Source: Methylorubrum populi (GTDB taxonomy: Bacteria > Pseudomonadota > Alphaproteobacteria > Rhizobiales > Beijerinckiaceae). From it: DNA of 64,000 nucleotides. The stretch is taken from contig NZ_AP014809.1 of assembly GCF_002355515.1 (NCBI RefSeq), positions 2,814,501 to 2,878,500 of the forward strand, read 5' to 3'. Below the pieces are notes generated by a model, which was not told the origin of the DNA, ran no database searches, and worked only from the letters and a program-made list of their open reading frames with translations. Shown piece by piece: positions 1-7,215 of this stretch. The first letter of the stretch is position 1; each line of letters starts with the position of its first letter. A program made the translations under genes and the position numbers.

Positions 1-2
1 CT

Positions 3-410
3 CAGGTCATCGCCCTGCTCGAAGAGCGCGACACCCTTCGCGAGACCATTCGCCAGCTCGAAGACATCCTCGTGCCCTTCATGGTGCTGCCGAAGGACTG
101 GCGGCTTACGACCTCCGAACAGCGGATGATGCGGGCACTGCGCGCATCCGCACCCGGCATCCTCCACAAAGAGCGCGCGATGATCGCGATGTACGGCACG
201 TGGGAGGACGCGCCGGAGCAGAAGATCGTCGACGTCTTCATCTGCAAGATCCGGCGCAAGCTCATGGAGGCGCAGACCCGCATCCACATCGAGACGATCT
301 GGGGGCGCGGCTGGAGGCTGACGCCCGAGAGCATCCAGATCTTCGACGGGATCGTCGCGGCTGATGCGGCCGACTATCCCGCGTGGCCCTCTGCCGAGAG
401 GGCGGCATGA
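3..410 (+). CDS. Winged-helix transcriptional regulator, OmpR/CtrA-type DNA-binding domain without visible receiver (5' partial)
   Basis: The reading frame is open from the first bases of the window, so the true start may lie upstream; an internal GTG at 72 is also possible. The N-terminal ~25 visible residues are Glu/Arg/Leu-rich and look like a short coiled coil. The C-terminal ~100 residues resemble the OmpR-type winged helix: the stretch VDVFICKIRRKL followed by IETIWGRGWRL matches the recognition helix and wing of CtrA-like regulators. No phosphoacceptor receiver domain is visible, so it probably acts as a phosphorylation-independent regulator of the element. The next gene overlaps by 4 bp, suggesting co-transcription. 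Confidence 0.7.
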   Translation, partial: QVIALLEERDTLRETIRQLEDILVPFMVLPKDWRLTTSEQRMMRALRASAPGILHKERAMIAMYGTWEDAPEQKIVDVFICKIRRKLMEAQTRIHIETIWGRGWRLTPESIQIFDGIVAADAADYPAWPSAERAA

Positions 411-859
411 GCGCCCTCGGCATCTACTGCGCCGATTGCGGCACCGAGTGCGAGCGGATCACCGGTCGCGAGGCCGGCACCCGCGAGCCGGACCTGCTCG
501 ACGCCCAGGTCTGGGCCTGCACGGTCTGCCCCGAGGCGTGGGCTCCGTGCGCGCCCGACGGCACCGCAATCGGGCTCCCAGCCGGCGAGAAGACTCGCGA
601 GGCCCGCGCCATGCTGCGCGAGCGCCAGGTCGAGCGGTTGATCGGCGAGGCCCTGCGCCACTGCCCGAACGGTCGGACGATCGCCGAGGAGCGCGTCGCG
701 TCCTTCCTTGCCCATGCGCTCAGCCTGCCGCCGGCAGAGGCCGCGATCGACCGTCTCAACCTCGAATGGTGCCGCCGCGCGTGGCGGGCGCTCCAGGGCG
801 CCTCCTACGCCGACGCCGTGCGCCACGCCCAGACCTATCGCCCGAGGAAAGCAGCCTGA
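407..859 (+). CDS. Small zinc-finger protein, zinc-ferredoxin/DUF3268-like
   Basis: 150 residues starting at an ATG that overlaps the preceding stop (ATGA). Two Cys-x-x-Cys pairs near the N-terminus (YCADC and ACTVC) form a plausible zinc ribbon. They are followed by a short basic and acidic helical segment, GEKTREARAMLRER, reminiscent of the DUF3268 zinc-finger proteins found in phages and integrative elements. The C-terminal half is helical and not recognised. The alternative upstream ATG at 383 would lengthen the overlap and is less likely. The role is unknown; family assignment is tentative. Confidence 0.65.
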   Translation: MSALGIYCADCGTECERITGREAGTREPDLLDAQVWACTVCPEAWAPCAPDGTAIGLPAGEKTREARAMLRERQVERLIGEALRHCPNGRTIAEERVASFLAHALSLPPAEAAIDRLNLEWCRRAWRALQGASYADAVRHAQTYRPRKAA

Positions 860-894
860 TGCGCCCCCTGATCATCGACAGCTTCGCGGGCGGC
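859..894 (+). pseudogene. 5' stub of a DNA (cytosine-5) methyltransferase gene
   Basis: The ATG overlaps the upstream stop (TGATG). The first twelve codons read MRPLIIDSFAGG, the characteristic N-terminus of phage-type C5 cytosine methyltransferases, where the FAGGGG loop binds S-adenosylmethionine. Homology stops abruptly after GG: the frame continues as Arg/Ser-rich sequence without methyltransferase motifs. The break falls next to the stop codon of an opposite-strand gene (900). This looks like a deletion or recombination joint that removed almost the whole enzyme. Confidence 0.55.
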
Positions 895-899
895 GATCC

Positions 900-1184
900 T
901 CAGCGCGCTTCCCGCAACACCCGCCGGGCTTCCTGCTCAAACACCGTGTGCCGAACCGAGGCCGGACCATCGGTCGGCGCGTCTCTGCCTTCCTCACGCA
1001 CGCAGCGGAGGAACCGCTGCCGGCTGAACCCAAACGGGCGAAGGCTGGTGGTCAGCGCGCGCAGCACGAGGCGCATGGCCTGCTCGCGCTCTTCGGCGAC
1101 TGCAAGGCGCGCCTTCAGCGTCTCCAGCTCACTCGGGGGTTCCGGCACCAGCATCGGCAGCCCTGATCGCTTGTCACCAGCCAC
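900..1184 (-). CDS. Small coiled-coil protein of unknown function, opposite strand to its neighbours
   Basis: 94 residues. The GTG start at 1184 is chosen because AAGGAG lies about 9 nt upstream on the minus strand; longer versions from further upstream lack this. Residues ~15-45 (SELETLKARLAVAEEREQAM) form a strongly predicted heptad helix, and the rest is basic. I do not recognise the family. It is the only minus-strand gene in this part of the element apart from the integrase, and its 3' end abuts the truncated methyltransferase. Confidence 0.5.
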   Translation of the reverse strand: MAGDKRSGLPMLVPEPPSELETLKARLAVAEEREQAMRLVLRALTTSLRPFGFSRQRFLRCVREEGRDAPTDGPASVRHTVFEQEARRVLREAR

Positions 1185-1334
1185 CCTGATTCTCCTTGGT
1201 CTCGGCGACAGGCTTTTGGCTCGCGGCTCGTCTGTTGTCGATCGGACCGCGGGCACAATCGGACGTTATCCGCGCCGCCCAGCCGTCGCCGCCCGCCGCC
1301 TCCCCTCGACCTCTCTCGCCGCGGAGTGACGCCC

Positions 1335-1760
1335 ATGGTCGCCTACAGCTTCAAGAAGCGGTTCGGCCCGCCGATCCTCGCCGGCACCAAGGCGCAGACG
1401 ATCCGCGCCGACCGGAAGCGGCACGCTCGGCAGGGCGAGCAGCTGCAGCTCTACACCGGGATGCGGACGAAGCACTGCCGGCTCCTCGGCCGGCCGACCT
1501 GCCTCTCTGTCATGCCCGTGCGCCTGTGCTTCTCCGAGCGCAGCGCGACCGAGCTATTCGAGGTGGGCGGCGAGCTGCTCAGCCCGGCGCGGATGGACAC
1601 CTTCGCGCGCGAGGACGGCTTCGAGAGCGTCGAAGACATGGCCCGCTTTTGGTGGGCCGAGCACCCGCCGGAGGAGGGCGATCGCATCGCCTTCGAGGGC
1701 GTGCTGATCCGCTGGCAGCCTCTCGCCGACGCCCCCGTCCTTCCCCTTGCAGCCGAGTGA
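1335..1760 (+). CDS. ASCH-domain protein
   Basis: 141 residues. The N-terminus MVAYSFKKRFGPPILAGTK followed by QTIRADRKRHARQGEQLQLY is the layout of ASCH/PUA-like beta-barrel proteins common in alphaproteobacterial prophages, thought to bind RNA or modified nucleotides. The ATG at 1335 is preferred to the GTG at 1326 because it places the conserved MVAYSF at the start. The gene is followed after 5 bp by the next one, in the same direction. Confidence 0.65.
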   Translation: MVAYSFKKRFGPPILAGTKAQTIRADRKRHARQGEQLQLYTGMRTKHCRLLGRPTCLSVMPVRLCFSERSATELFEVGGELLSPARMDTFAREDGFESVEDMARFWWAEHPPEEGDRIAFEGVLIRWQPLADAPVLPLAAE

Positions 1761-1765
1761 CCGCC

Positions 1766-2842
1766 ATGCCCGAGGTATCCCGCAAGCTCGACATCAACCT
1801 GCACGACACGTCCGTTGGCATCTGGCAGGACGACCCGAACGACCCGACCTTTCGATCCGAGATCTTCGAGCCGCTGACCGCCTGGATGCGGCGGCGAGGC
1901 TGGCGCGTCACGGCCGATCCGGAGGTGCTGAAGCGCCACCGCTGCATCAGCAAGGGCTACCGTGTCGCCGAGCGCGGAGACCTGCGCGCGAGGGGCGAAT
2001 GCCACGGACGGTCCATCGAGGTGACGTTCTGGTCCGAGCGCGCCGTGCAGGAGAACCGCAACGGTCGGCGCTATGACTTCGACAAGCGCGACCGCGCGCC
2101 GTACCTCGACCGCCTGCGGATGGACTTGGAGGCGCGGCGCATCCTGGCATGGCTGGGCGCGCGTGCCGAGCTGACGATCCGCGAGCGGCGCACCCCTCGC
2201 TGCGGGGCTGGGGCCGGTGAACTGCCGGCCGCGGCATGGATCGAGCAAAACGCCCGCGCGTCAGGCCACTATGCGCCCGAGTTGGGCCGGGCCCGCTACA
2301 CCAACGGCGATCGGTGCCGTGCAACGAAGGACGGCGGGCTCCTGGAGCACGGCTCAGTCGCGTGGTTCATCGACCGCAAGGGCCGCGTTCTGCGGGGTCG
2401 CGCCTTCTACTCGCTCAACGACCGGTGGGCCATTCAGGTCGGCCGGTTCGGCGTCACCTTCGCCTCGGCCTTCGAGATGTTCACCGCGCCGCCGCCAGAA
2501 CTCCGGCGGAAGCGGAACGAAGAGGCTCGCCGCAAGCAGCTTGAGCGAGAGATCGGCCGCGCCGTCAGGGGCGAGGACTTCGAGCGCGCGGCGCTGCTGA
2601 AGAGGATCGCGTTCGGATCAGAGCCCGTTTACCGGATCTGGTCACGCAAGAACGACTGCTATTACGGCCCGCAATACTGCGGCTACACCGCAGACATGAC
2701 CTTCGCCGGTCGCTACACGCGCGAAGAGGCAGAGGCCGAAGTCCTTCGCGTCCCGCACATCCTCAGCCTCGTCACGCCCGCCGGCAAGCACCTGCGCGCC
2801 GAGGACTTCGCGGCGCCTTCCATTCTGATGGCTGCGGAGTAA
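1766..2842 (+). CDS. Element-encoded protein with a UvrB/UvrC-like motif, unknown function
   Basis: 358 residues. The N-terminal half (~1-150) is a compact alpha/beta region rich in Arg and Trp. Around residues 250-275 the segment LEREIGRAVRGEDFERAALLKRI matches the UVR motif that mediates UvrB-UvrC contact and also occurs in unrelated proteins. The C-terminus has many aromatic residues (CYYGPQYCGY). No nuclease or helicase motif is visible, so it is not a UvrB or UvrC. It lies 5 bp after the ASCH gene and 5 bp before the DUF5131 gene, probably in one transcript. Confidence 0.6.
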   Translation: MPEVSRKLDINLHDTSVGIWQDDPNDPTFRSEIFEPLTAWMRRRGWRVTADPEVLKRHRCISKGYRVAERGDLRARGECHGRSIEVTFWSERAVQENRNGRRYDFDKRDRAPYLDRLRMDLEARRILAWLGARAELTIRERRTPRCGAGAGELPAAAWIEQNARASGHYAPELGRARYTNGDRCRATKDGGLLEHGSVAWFIDRKGRVLRGRAFYSLNDRWAIQVGRFGVTFASAFEMFTAPPPELRRKRNEEARRKQLEREIGRAVRGEDFERAALLKRIAFGSEPVYRIWSRKNDCYYGPQYCGYTADMTFAGRYTREEAEAEVLRVPHILSLVTPAGKHLRAEDFAAPSILMAAE

Positions 2843-2847
2843 TCGTC

Positions 2848-3993
2848 ATGGCCGAGACCAGCACCATCGAATGGACCGACGCGACGTGGCAGATCGTAAC
2901 CGGCTGCTCCCTTGAGAGCCCCGGCTGCACGAACTGCTACGCGATGAAGCTCGCCGGCACGCGGCTTCAGCACCACCCCTCGCGCGAAGGGTTGACGGTC
3001 CCGAGCAAGGCCGGCCCGGTGTGGAACGGGAAGGTCCGGTTCAACGAGGAATGGCTCCTGCAGCCGATGCTCTGGACCCGCGGCCGCAACATCTTCGTGG
3101 CCGCGCACGGCGACCTGTTCCACCCGGAGGTGGCAGACGAGGTGCTCGACCAGGTGTTCGCCGTCATGGCAGCATCACCGCAGCACACGTTCCAGGTGCT
3201 CACGAAGCGCTCGGCCAGAGCCCGCGCCTACCTGACGGCCCCCGATGTCGTCGCCCGGATCATCGCGGCGCTGGAGGCGCTCGCCGAGATCATCGGACCC
3301 GGCAAGAATAGCCGCGACCCGAAGGGCGGCGCGGGCTGGAACGCGTGGGCGGCAGCCGAGAACCTGAAGCTCGGCAACGTGCAAAGCTCCTGGCCGCTCT
3401 GGCCCCTGAAGAACCTCTGGCTGGGCGTCTCGGCCGAGGATCAGCGGCGCGCCGACGAGCGCGTGCCGGACCTGCTCGCGACACCCGCGGCCGTCCGCTT
3501 CGTCAGCGCTGAACCGCTGCTTGGGCCGATCTCATTCTTCGACCTGCTGAGCGAGCCGGGCCGACGCGTAGACGCCCTTCGCTCCGGCCTCGCATGGCTA
3601 CAGACCGAGGAGGGATGGCTCGGCGGGGCGGACTGCCATCCTGCGCTCGATTGGATGATCGTTGGCGGAGAGAGCGGCCCGAACGCACGGCCGATGCACC
3701 CGGCATGGGCCCGCAGCATCCGCGACCAGTGCGCAGCGGCCGGCGTCGCCTTCCACTTCAAGCAGCACGGGGCTTGGGCGGCGATCGATCAGAGCGCAGG
3801 CGCCGATGAGGCTGGCTGGCAGGGCCGCGGCGACTGGATGATCCTGTCCGCCGACGGCGACCTCGACATTCCCGACGATCGCTGGCCGGACGAGGCCGCC
3901 GGCGAAGTCGCCGTGGTCCGCGTCGGCAAGAAGACCGCCGGCCGCCTCCTCGATGGAGTGGAGCATAACGGCATGCCCGAGGTGCGGATATGA
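2848..3993 (+). CDS. DUF5131 / phage Gp37-Gp68 family protein
   Basis: 381 residues. The opening IEWTDATWQIVTGCSLESPGC followed by TNCY is the signature of this family: Cys residues in CSLESPGCTNC spacing form a presumptive metal or iron-sulphur site reminiscent of radical-SAM folds. Downstream HGDLFHPEV, FQVLTKRS, LWLGVSAE, RFVSAEPLLG and WMIVGGESGPNARPM are the other conserved family blocks. Such proteins are widespread in phages and mobile elements; biochemical function is unknown. Length and motifs indicate an intact protein. Confidence 0.85.
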   Translation: MAETSTIEWTDATWQIVTGCSLESPGCTNCYAMKLAGTRLQHHPSREGLTVPSKAGPVWNGKVRFNEEWLLQPMLWTRGRNIFVAAHGDLFHPEVADEVLDQVFAVMAASPQHTFQVLTKRSARARAYLTAPDVVARIIAALEALAEIIGPGKNSRDPKGGAGWNAWAAAENLKLGNVQSSWPLWPLKNLWLGVSAEDQRRADERVPDLLATPAAVRFVSAEPLLGPISFFDLLSEPGRRVDALRSGLAWLQTEEGWLGGADCHPALDWMIVGGESGPNARPMHPAWARSIRDQCAAAGVAFHFKQHGAWAAIDQSAGADEAGWQGRGDWMILSADGDLDIPDDRWPDEAAGEVAVVRVGKKTAGRLLDGVEHNGMPEVRI

Positions 3994-4298
3994 GCGCCCG
4001 CGCCCCGAAGCCGCCATGCCCGATCTGCGGCGACCCCAACGCCTATCCGCTCTGGGCAGATCAGGCGCAGCCCGAAGCCTGCGCCGCAGACGCCGCCTCT
4101 TGGCACGGAGGCGGACCCGTCACGTTCCGGACCGTTACCGAATGCCCCCTGCAGATGAACCGGGCTCGGCAGGCTGCGGCGTTCCGGAAACTGGTGCCCG
4201 ACGCCTTCGACACCAACGGCAAGATGCTTCCCGGCCAGCTCGCCCGCGTGCTCGGCGCCTATGCGAAGGCCTATCCCGGTCGGAGTGTCGTGCTGTGA
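3990..4298 (+). CDS. Small zinc-binding-like phage protein
   Basis: 102 residues; the start overlaps the DUF5131 stop by 4 bp (ATGA). An N-terminal CPICGD knuckle and Cys residues at about 31 and 51 suggest a metal site. The C-terminal half (RKLVPDAFDTNGKMLPGQLARVLGAYAK) is an amphipathic helical region. I do not recognise a named family. The start-stop overlaps on both sides indicate translational coupling in an early-gene operon. Confidence 0.6.
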   Translation: MSARAPKPPCPICGDPNAYPLWADQAQPEACAADAASWHGGGPVTFRTVTECPLQMNRARQAAAFRKLVPDAFDTNGKMLPGQLARVLGAYAKAYPGRSVVL

Positions 4299-4651
4299 CG
4301 AAGCGAGCCTCAAAGCCTCTCCCGCCGCCGACCGACGAAGAGCGCCGCGTCGCCGGTGAAGCGGCCCGAGCCCTCCGCGCGGCGATCGCCAATCCGAGCA
4401 CGAGAGGCGCCGAATCCGTCGTGCACATTGATCTCGCCCGCCCGCGCCGCGGTGAGTGGTGGACGACATGGGCGAACCTGCCCGGCTTCGTCCGGGTGAA
4501 CGGGTACGGCGGGCACTACTGGCACGCCTGCCTGCCGGGCTGGACCTACAGCCGGCGCGAGATCGTCGCGGAGATGATCCCCGACCTCGAGGCCCTGGCC
4601 GAGCACGGCGTGCGGCCGACCGAGGCGACGAGCAAGGGAGCAGCCGCGTGA
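4295..4651 (+). CDS. Small protein of unknown function
   Basis: 118 residues from a GTG that overlaps the preceding stop (GTGA). The first 30 residues are Lys/Pro/Glu/Arg-rich, followed by a possible helix and a Trp/Tyr-rich core (GEWWTTWANLPGFVRVNGYGG, then WTYSRREIVAEMIPDLEAL). No known domain recognised. Its coupling to both neighbours supports it as a real gene of the element. Confidence 0.55.
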   Translation: MTKRASKPLPPPTDEERRVAGEAARALRAAIANPSTRGAESVVHIDLARPRRGEWWTTWANLPGFVRVNGYGGHYWHACLPGWTYSRREIVAEMIPDLEALAEHGVRPTEATSKGAAA

Positions 4652-5127
4652 CCCGCCGTTTCGCCGCCGACACGTCGGTCTCGATGGACCGCAGCATCGC
4701 CGAGATCCGGACGACAGTCCGGCGCTACGGGGCCAACGAGTTCATGCACATGGAGAGCGACGAGCGCGCCGCCGTCTCGTTCGCGATGCGCGGGCGCCGC
4801 ATCCTCTTCCGGGTGCCGATGCCCGATCAGAAGGACCGCGCTTTCACGCACACCGAGACCGGCAAGCTGCGGGCGGCCAACGTCGCCGAGGCAGCATGGG
4901 AGCAGGCCTGCCGTGCGAGCTGGCGGGCGCTCGCCCTGGTCATCAAGGCGAAGCTCGAAGCGGTCGAGGTCGGCATCGTCGTCTTCGAGGACGAGTTCCT
5001 GGCGAACACCGTCCCGCCGGGCTCCAGCGTCACCCTCGGCGAGGCCATGCGCGAGCCCATGCGGATCGCACACGAGACCCAGAGCAGCACGCCGCTGCTG
5101 CCGTATCTCGGGGAGGACGGCCGATGA
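4648..5127 (+). CDS. Conserved phage/mobile-element protein of unknown function
   Basis: 159 residues from a GTG start overlapping the previous stop by 4 bp. The pattern RFAADTSVSMDRSIAEIRTTV, a predicted beta-sheet core (AVSFAMRGRRILFRVPMP), then WRALALVIKAKLEAVEVGI and FEDEFLANTV matches a protein that I recall from many actinobacterial and proteobacterial phages. Its function has not been established to my knowledge. It sits in the middle of the start-stop-overlap series, between an unknown gene and the HD hydrolase. Confidence 0.65.
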   Translation: MTRRFAADTSVSMDRSIAEIRTTVRRYGANEFMHMESDERAAVSFAMRGRRILFRVPMPDQKDRAFTHTETGKLRAANVAEAAWEQACRASWRALALVIKAKLEAVEVGIVVFEDEFLANTVPPGSSVTLGEAMREPMRIAHETQSSTPLLPYLGEDGR

Positions 5128-5633
5128 AGGCGACCGTCTCCCCCGCGGCCGAGGCATTCGCCCGCCGCGTCCACGCCGGCCAAGTCGACAAGGGCGGCGC
5201 GCCCTATACCGGGCATCTCGGACGCGTCGCAGCCCGCGCCCGCGCGCATGCCGAGGCGATGGGGCTGCCGATCCAGCACGCCAAATGGTGCCAGCAGGTC
5301 GGATGGCTGCACGACACGATCGAGGATACGGGAACCGAGGCGGACGACCTTCTCGACGCTGGTTTCGATCCGGCTGTCGTGCAGGCCGTCCAACTGCTCA
5401 CCCGACCGCCGGGCAAGCCGTACCTCGAATGCGTCGCCGGCATCATCGCCAGCGGCGATCGGCTCGCGATGATCGTGAAGCTCTCCGACAACGAGGACAA
5501 CCTCGACCCGGCGCGGGCCCTACCGAATGCGTCTCCAGATCACGCCCTGCGCTACCAGCGATCAGCGGAGATGCTGCGCGCCGCGCTCGCCCCGACACCA
5601 TCCACCACCACCGCACGAGGCCGAGATGCGTAG
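5124..5633 (+). CDS. HD-domain hydrolase resembling the small ppGpp hydrolase (SpoT/MESH1) fold
   Basis: 169 residues; ATG overlaps the preceding stop. Conserved metal-site features of the RelA/SpoT hydrolase fold are present in order: RVHAGQVDKGGAPYTGHL, WLHDTIEDTG (HD...ED) and VKLSDNEDNLD (final Asp). In SpoT/MESH1 these ligate the metal that cleaves the 3'-diphosphate of ppGpp. No synthetase domain exists. A ppGpp- or other nucleotide-hydrolysing activity is an inference; related HD proteins have other nucleotide substrates. It is the last gene of the overlapping run before the AlpA-like gene. Confidence 0.7.
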   Translation: MKATVSPAAEAFARRVHAGQVDKGGAPYTGHLGRVAARARAHAEAMGLPIQHAKWCQQVGWLHDTIEDTGTEADDLLDAGFDPAVVQAVQLLTRPPGKPYLECVAGIIASGDRLAMIVKLSDNEDNLDPARALPNASPDHALRYQRSAEMLRAALAPTPSTTTARGRDA

Positions 5634-5688
5634 CGCCAGCACCGACCGCCGGGCGCACGAGCCCTCTTCATCCAGCAGGAGCCAAGTC

Positions 5689-5889
5689 ATGCCGCCGACC
5701 GATCCCGTCCGGAGGGTCGTCCGCTTCCCCGACGTCGCCCGCGAACTCGGTGTCTCGCCGACCACGCTCCGCCAGATCTGCAAGAGGGGCGAAGGGCCGC
5801 CCCTACTTCGTCTCAGCGAGCGGTGCTTCGGCGTCCGGCGGGGCGATCTTGATGCTTGGATCGAGACCCGCAAGGTGGGCGGCCCATAG
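5689..5889 (+). CDS. AlpA/excisionase-like helix-turn-helix protein
   Basis: 66 residues. The ATG at 5689 has AGGAG 7-8 nt upstream; an earlier ATG at 5626 would add a low-complexity tail. The segment RFPDVARELGVSPTTLRQICKRGEGPP, followed by LSERCFGVRRGDLDAWI, is a MerR-like winged helix of the AlpA/Xis type. Its 3' end overlaps the convergent integrase gene by 87 bp (5803-5889). Position and fold suggest a recombination directionality factor or integrase regulator, by analogy with P4 AlpA. Confidence 0.7.
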   Translation: MPPTDPVRRVVRFPDVARELGVSPTTLRQICKRGEGPPLLRLSERCFGVRRGDLDAWIETRKVGGP

Positions 5890-7008
5890 GTCGAGGGCCG
5901 CCCGCTTCTCCGGGTTGTAGAGGGCGTAATTGTAGACGCCCGCGACCCCGGCCTTTGTGCCCGAGATGTGGTTCAGCACGGCCTCGACGACGTGCGGCAG
6001 CACCCCGAGGTTTCCCATGCCGGTGGCGGCGGTCCTGCGCAGGTCGTGCAGCCGCCAGCCGGTGACCCCCGACGCCTTGTCGAGCGCAGCCTTCGCCCGG
6101 GTGAAGCCCTGGAAGCCGCCGACCCCGCTCCCGAACACGAGATCCCGCCCGACGATCGCGGGCGCGCCCGCCAGGATCGAGAGCGCGGCGTAGGACAGCG
6201 GCACGTCGTGCGGGAGGCTGTTCTTCGTCCGCTCCTCTGGCAGGTGCCAGATCCCGGCCGCGAGATCGACCTCCGCCCACGCCATCTCCGCGACTTCGTC
6301 CCGCCGCTGCGCGGTCAGCAGCAGCAGCCGGACGATGCGGCCGAAATCGCCCTCCGGTAGCGCCTTCAGGATGGCCGCGATTTCCTCCGGCCGAAGCACG
6401 CGCTGCCGGCGCTCTTCCTTGATCGGCTTGCGGGTGCCGACGACCGGGTTCGCCTCGGCTGCACCTTCCGCGATCAGCCACGTGAAGAAGGAGGAGAGCG
6501 TCGTGCGCGCCCGGTTCGCGGCGTGCGGTCCCGAGCCCTTCGCGATCTCGCCCAGCCGCTCGGCGACCTGCGCCCGCGTCACGCCATCGACCGGCGTCTT
6601 GTGCAGCGGCGCCCACGCTTTCTGCAGGTAGTAGGTCGATTCGCCGAGCCCCTTCGCGCGTACCCGCGGCGCCAGCGCCTCAAGGTATGCCGGGATCTTC
6701 GTGGCGACGGTAACGGCCGCGCGCTTTCGCTCGGCCTCCCGTTCCGCGCTCGGGTCGGCGCCGAGCCGCACGCGAGCGAGCCGCTCGGCCGCCGCGCGCC
6801 GGGCATCGGTCGCGGACAGCACGCCGACCTTGCCGAGGGTTTCCCGCTTCGTCTGCCCGGTGGCGTTGCGGTACTGCACGACCCAGACCCGCGAGCCGCC
6901 CGCGTTCGCCCGCATCCCGAACCCGGCCAGATCCTCGTCGAAGACGATGACGTAGGCCTTCCCCTCCGGCACCTTCAGAGCTGCCGCCGATTGGTTCGTG
7001 AGGCGCAT
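5803..7008 (-). CDS. int: Tyrosine recombinase (P4-type integrase)
   Basis: 401 residues. The N-terminus (MRLTNQSAAALKVPEGKAY ... DLAGFGMRANAGGSRVWVVQYR) is the DUF4102 arm-binding domain; a core-binding helical region covers about 95-180. The catalytic domain carries Arg in TAQRRDEVAEM, Lys in RTKNS, HDLRR, LNH and the probable nucleophile Tyr in VYNYALY. It drives insertion into a tRNA gene: its 5' end is about 160 bp from a tRNA 3' fragment at 7170-7215. It is intact, and its 3' end overlaps the AlpA-like gene on the other strand. Confidence 0.92.
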   Translation of the reverse strand: MRLTNQSAAALKVPEGKAYVIVFDEDLAGFGMRANAGGSRVWVVQYRNATGQTKRETLGKVGVLSATDARRAAAERLARVRLGADPSAEREAERKRAAVTVATKIPAYLEALAPRVRAKGLGESTYYLQKAWAPLHKTPVDGVTRAQVAERLGEIAKGSGPHAANRARTTLSSFFTWLIAEGAAEANPVVGTRKPIKEERRQRVLRPEEIAAILKALPEGDFGRIVRLLLLTAQRRDEVAEMAWAEVDLAAGIWHLPEERTKNSLPHDVPLSYAALSILAGAPAIVGRDLVFGSGVGGFQGFTRAKAALDKASGVTGWRLHDLRRTAATGMGNLGVLPHVVEAVLNHISGTKAGVAGVYNYALYNPEKRAALDLWAAHLAGLDPSIKIAPPDAEAPLAETK

Positions 7009-7013
7009 CGGCT

Positions 7014-7136
7014 GGTAAGCGTCCGGTAAGCAGGTAGTAAGCAGATGGGGCCAGCGCCGACGCGCGCCCCGCGCGAGACGGAGATGGTATCGGCGAAAAC
7101 GTGCACGTCCTCAAGCGGTTTGGGAGGCTGGTAAGC
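7014..7136. repeat. Short direct repeats between integrase and attachment site
   Basis: GGTAAGC occurs at 7014-7020, 7025-7031 and 7130-7136, with a variant AGTAAGC at 7036-7042. The first three copies are spaced 11 bp apart, about one helical turn. They lie between the integrase start and the tRNA fragment, where arm-type integrase sites usually occur. Their role as binding sites is inferred from position and spacing only. Confidence 0.45.
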
Positions 7137-7169
7137 GCGGGATGATCGCCGATTACTGGCGGACATCTG

Positions 7170-7215
7170 TTTTACACGGAGAGGGTCGGGGGTTCGAGTC
7201 CCTCACCGCCCACCA
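7170..7215 (+). other. Attachment site: 3' portion of a tRNA-Val gene (anticodon loop to CCA)
   Basis: TTTTACACGGAG gives an anticodon loop with TAC (Val) and its 3' stem. GGGGG-TTCGAGT-CCCTC forms the T arm, and ACCGCCC-A-CCA is the 3' acceptor strand and tail. No matching 5' acceptor (GGGCGGT) or D arm lies upstream, so this is not a complete tRNA. It fits an att site: the full tRNA should lie at the far (left) end of the element, outside the window. Chromosomal backbone starts after 7215. Confidence 0.75.

Noticed and set aside
364..1329. 321-codon plus-strand frame across the truncated methyltransferase
   Set aside because: Only the twelve codons from 859 resemble a protein; the remainder overlaps better-supported genes and is Arg/Ser-rich.
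7081..7215. Complete tRNA gene at the integrase end
   Set aside because: The 5' acceptor and D arm matching the CCGCCCA 3' end are absent, so only an attachment-site fragment is called.
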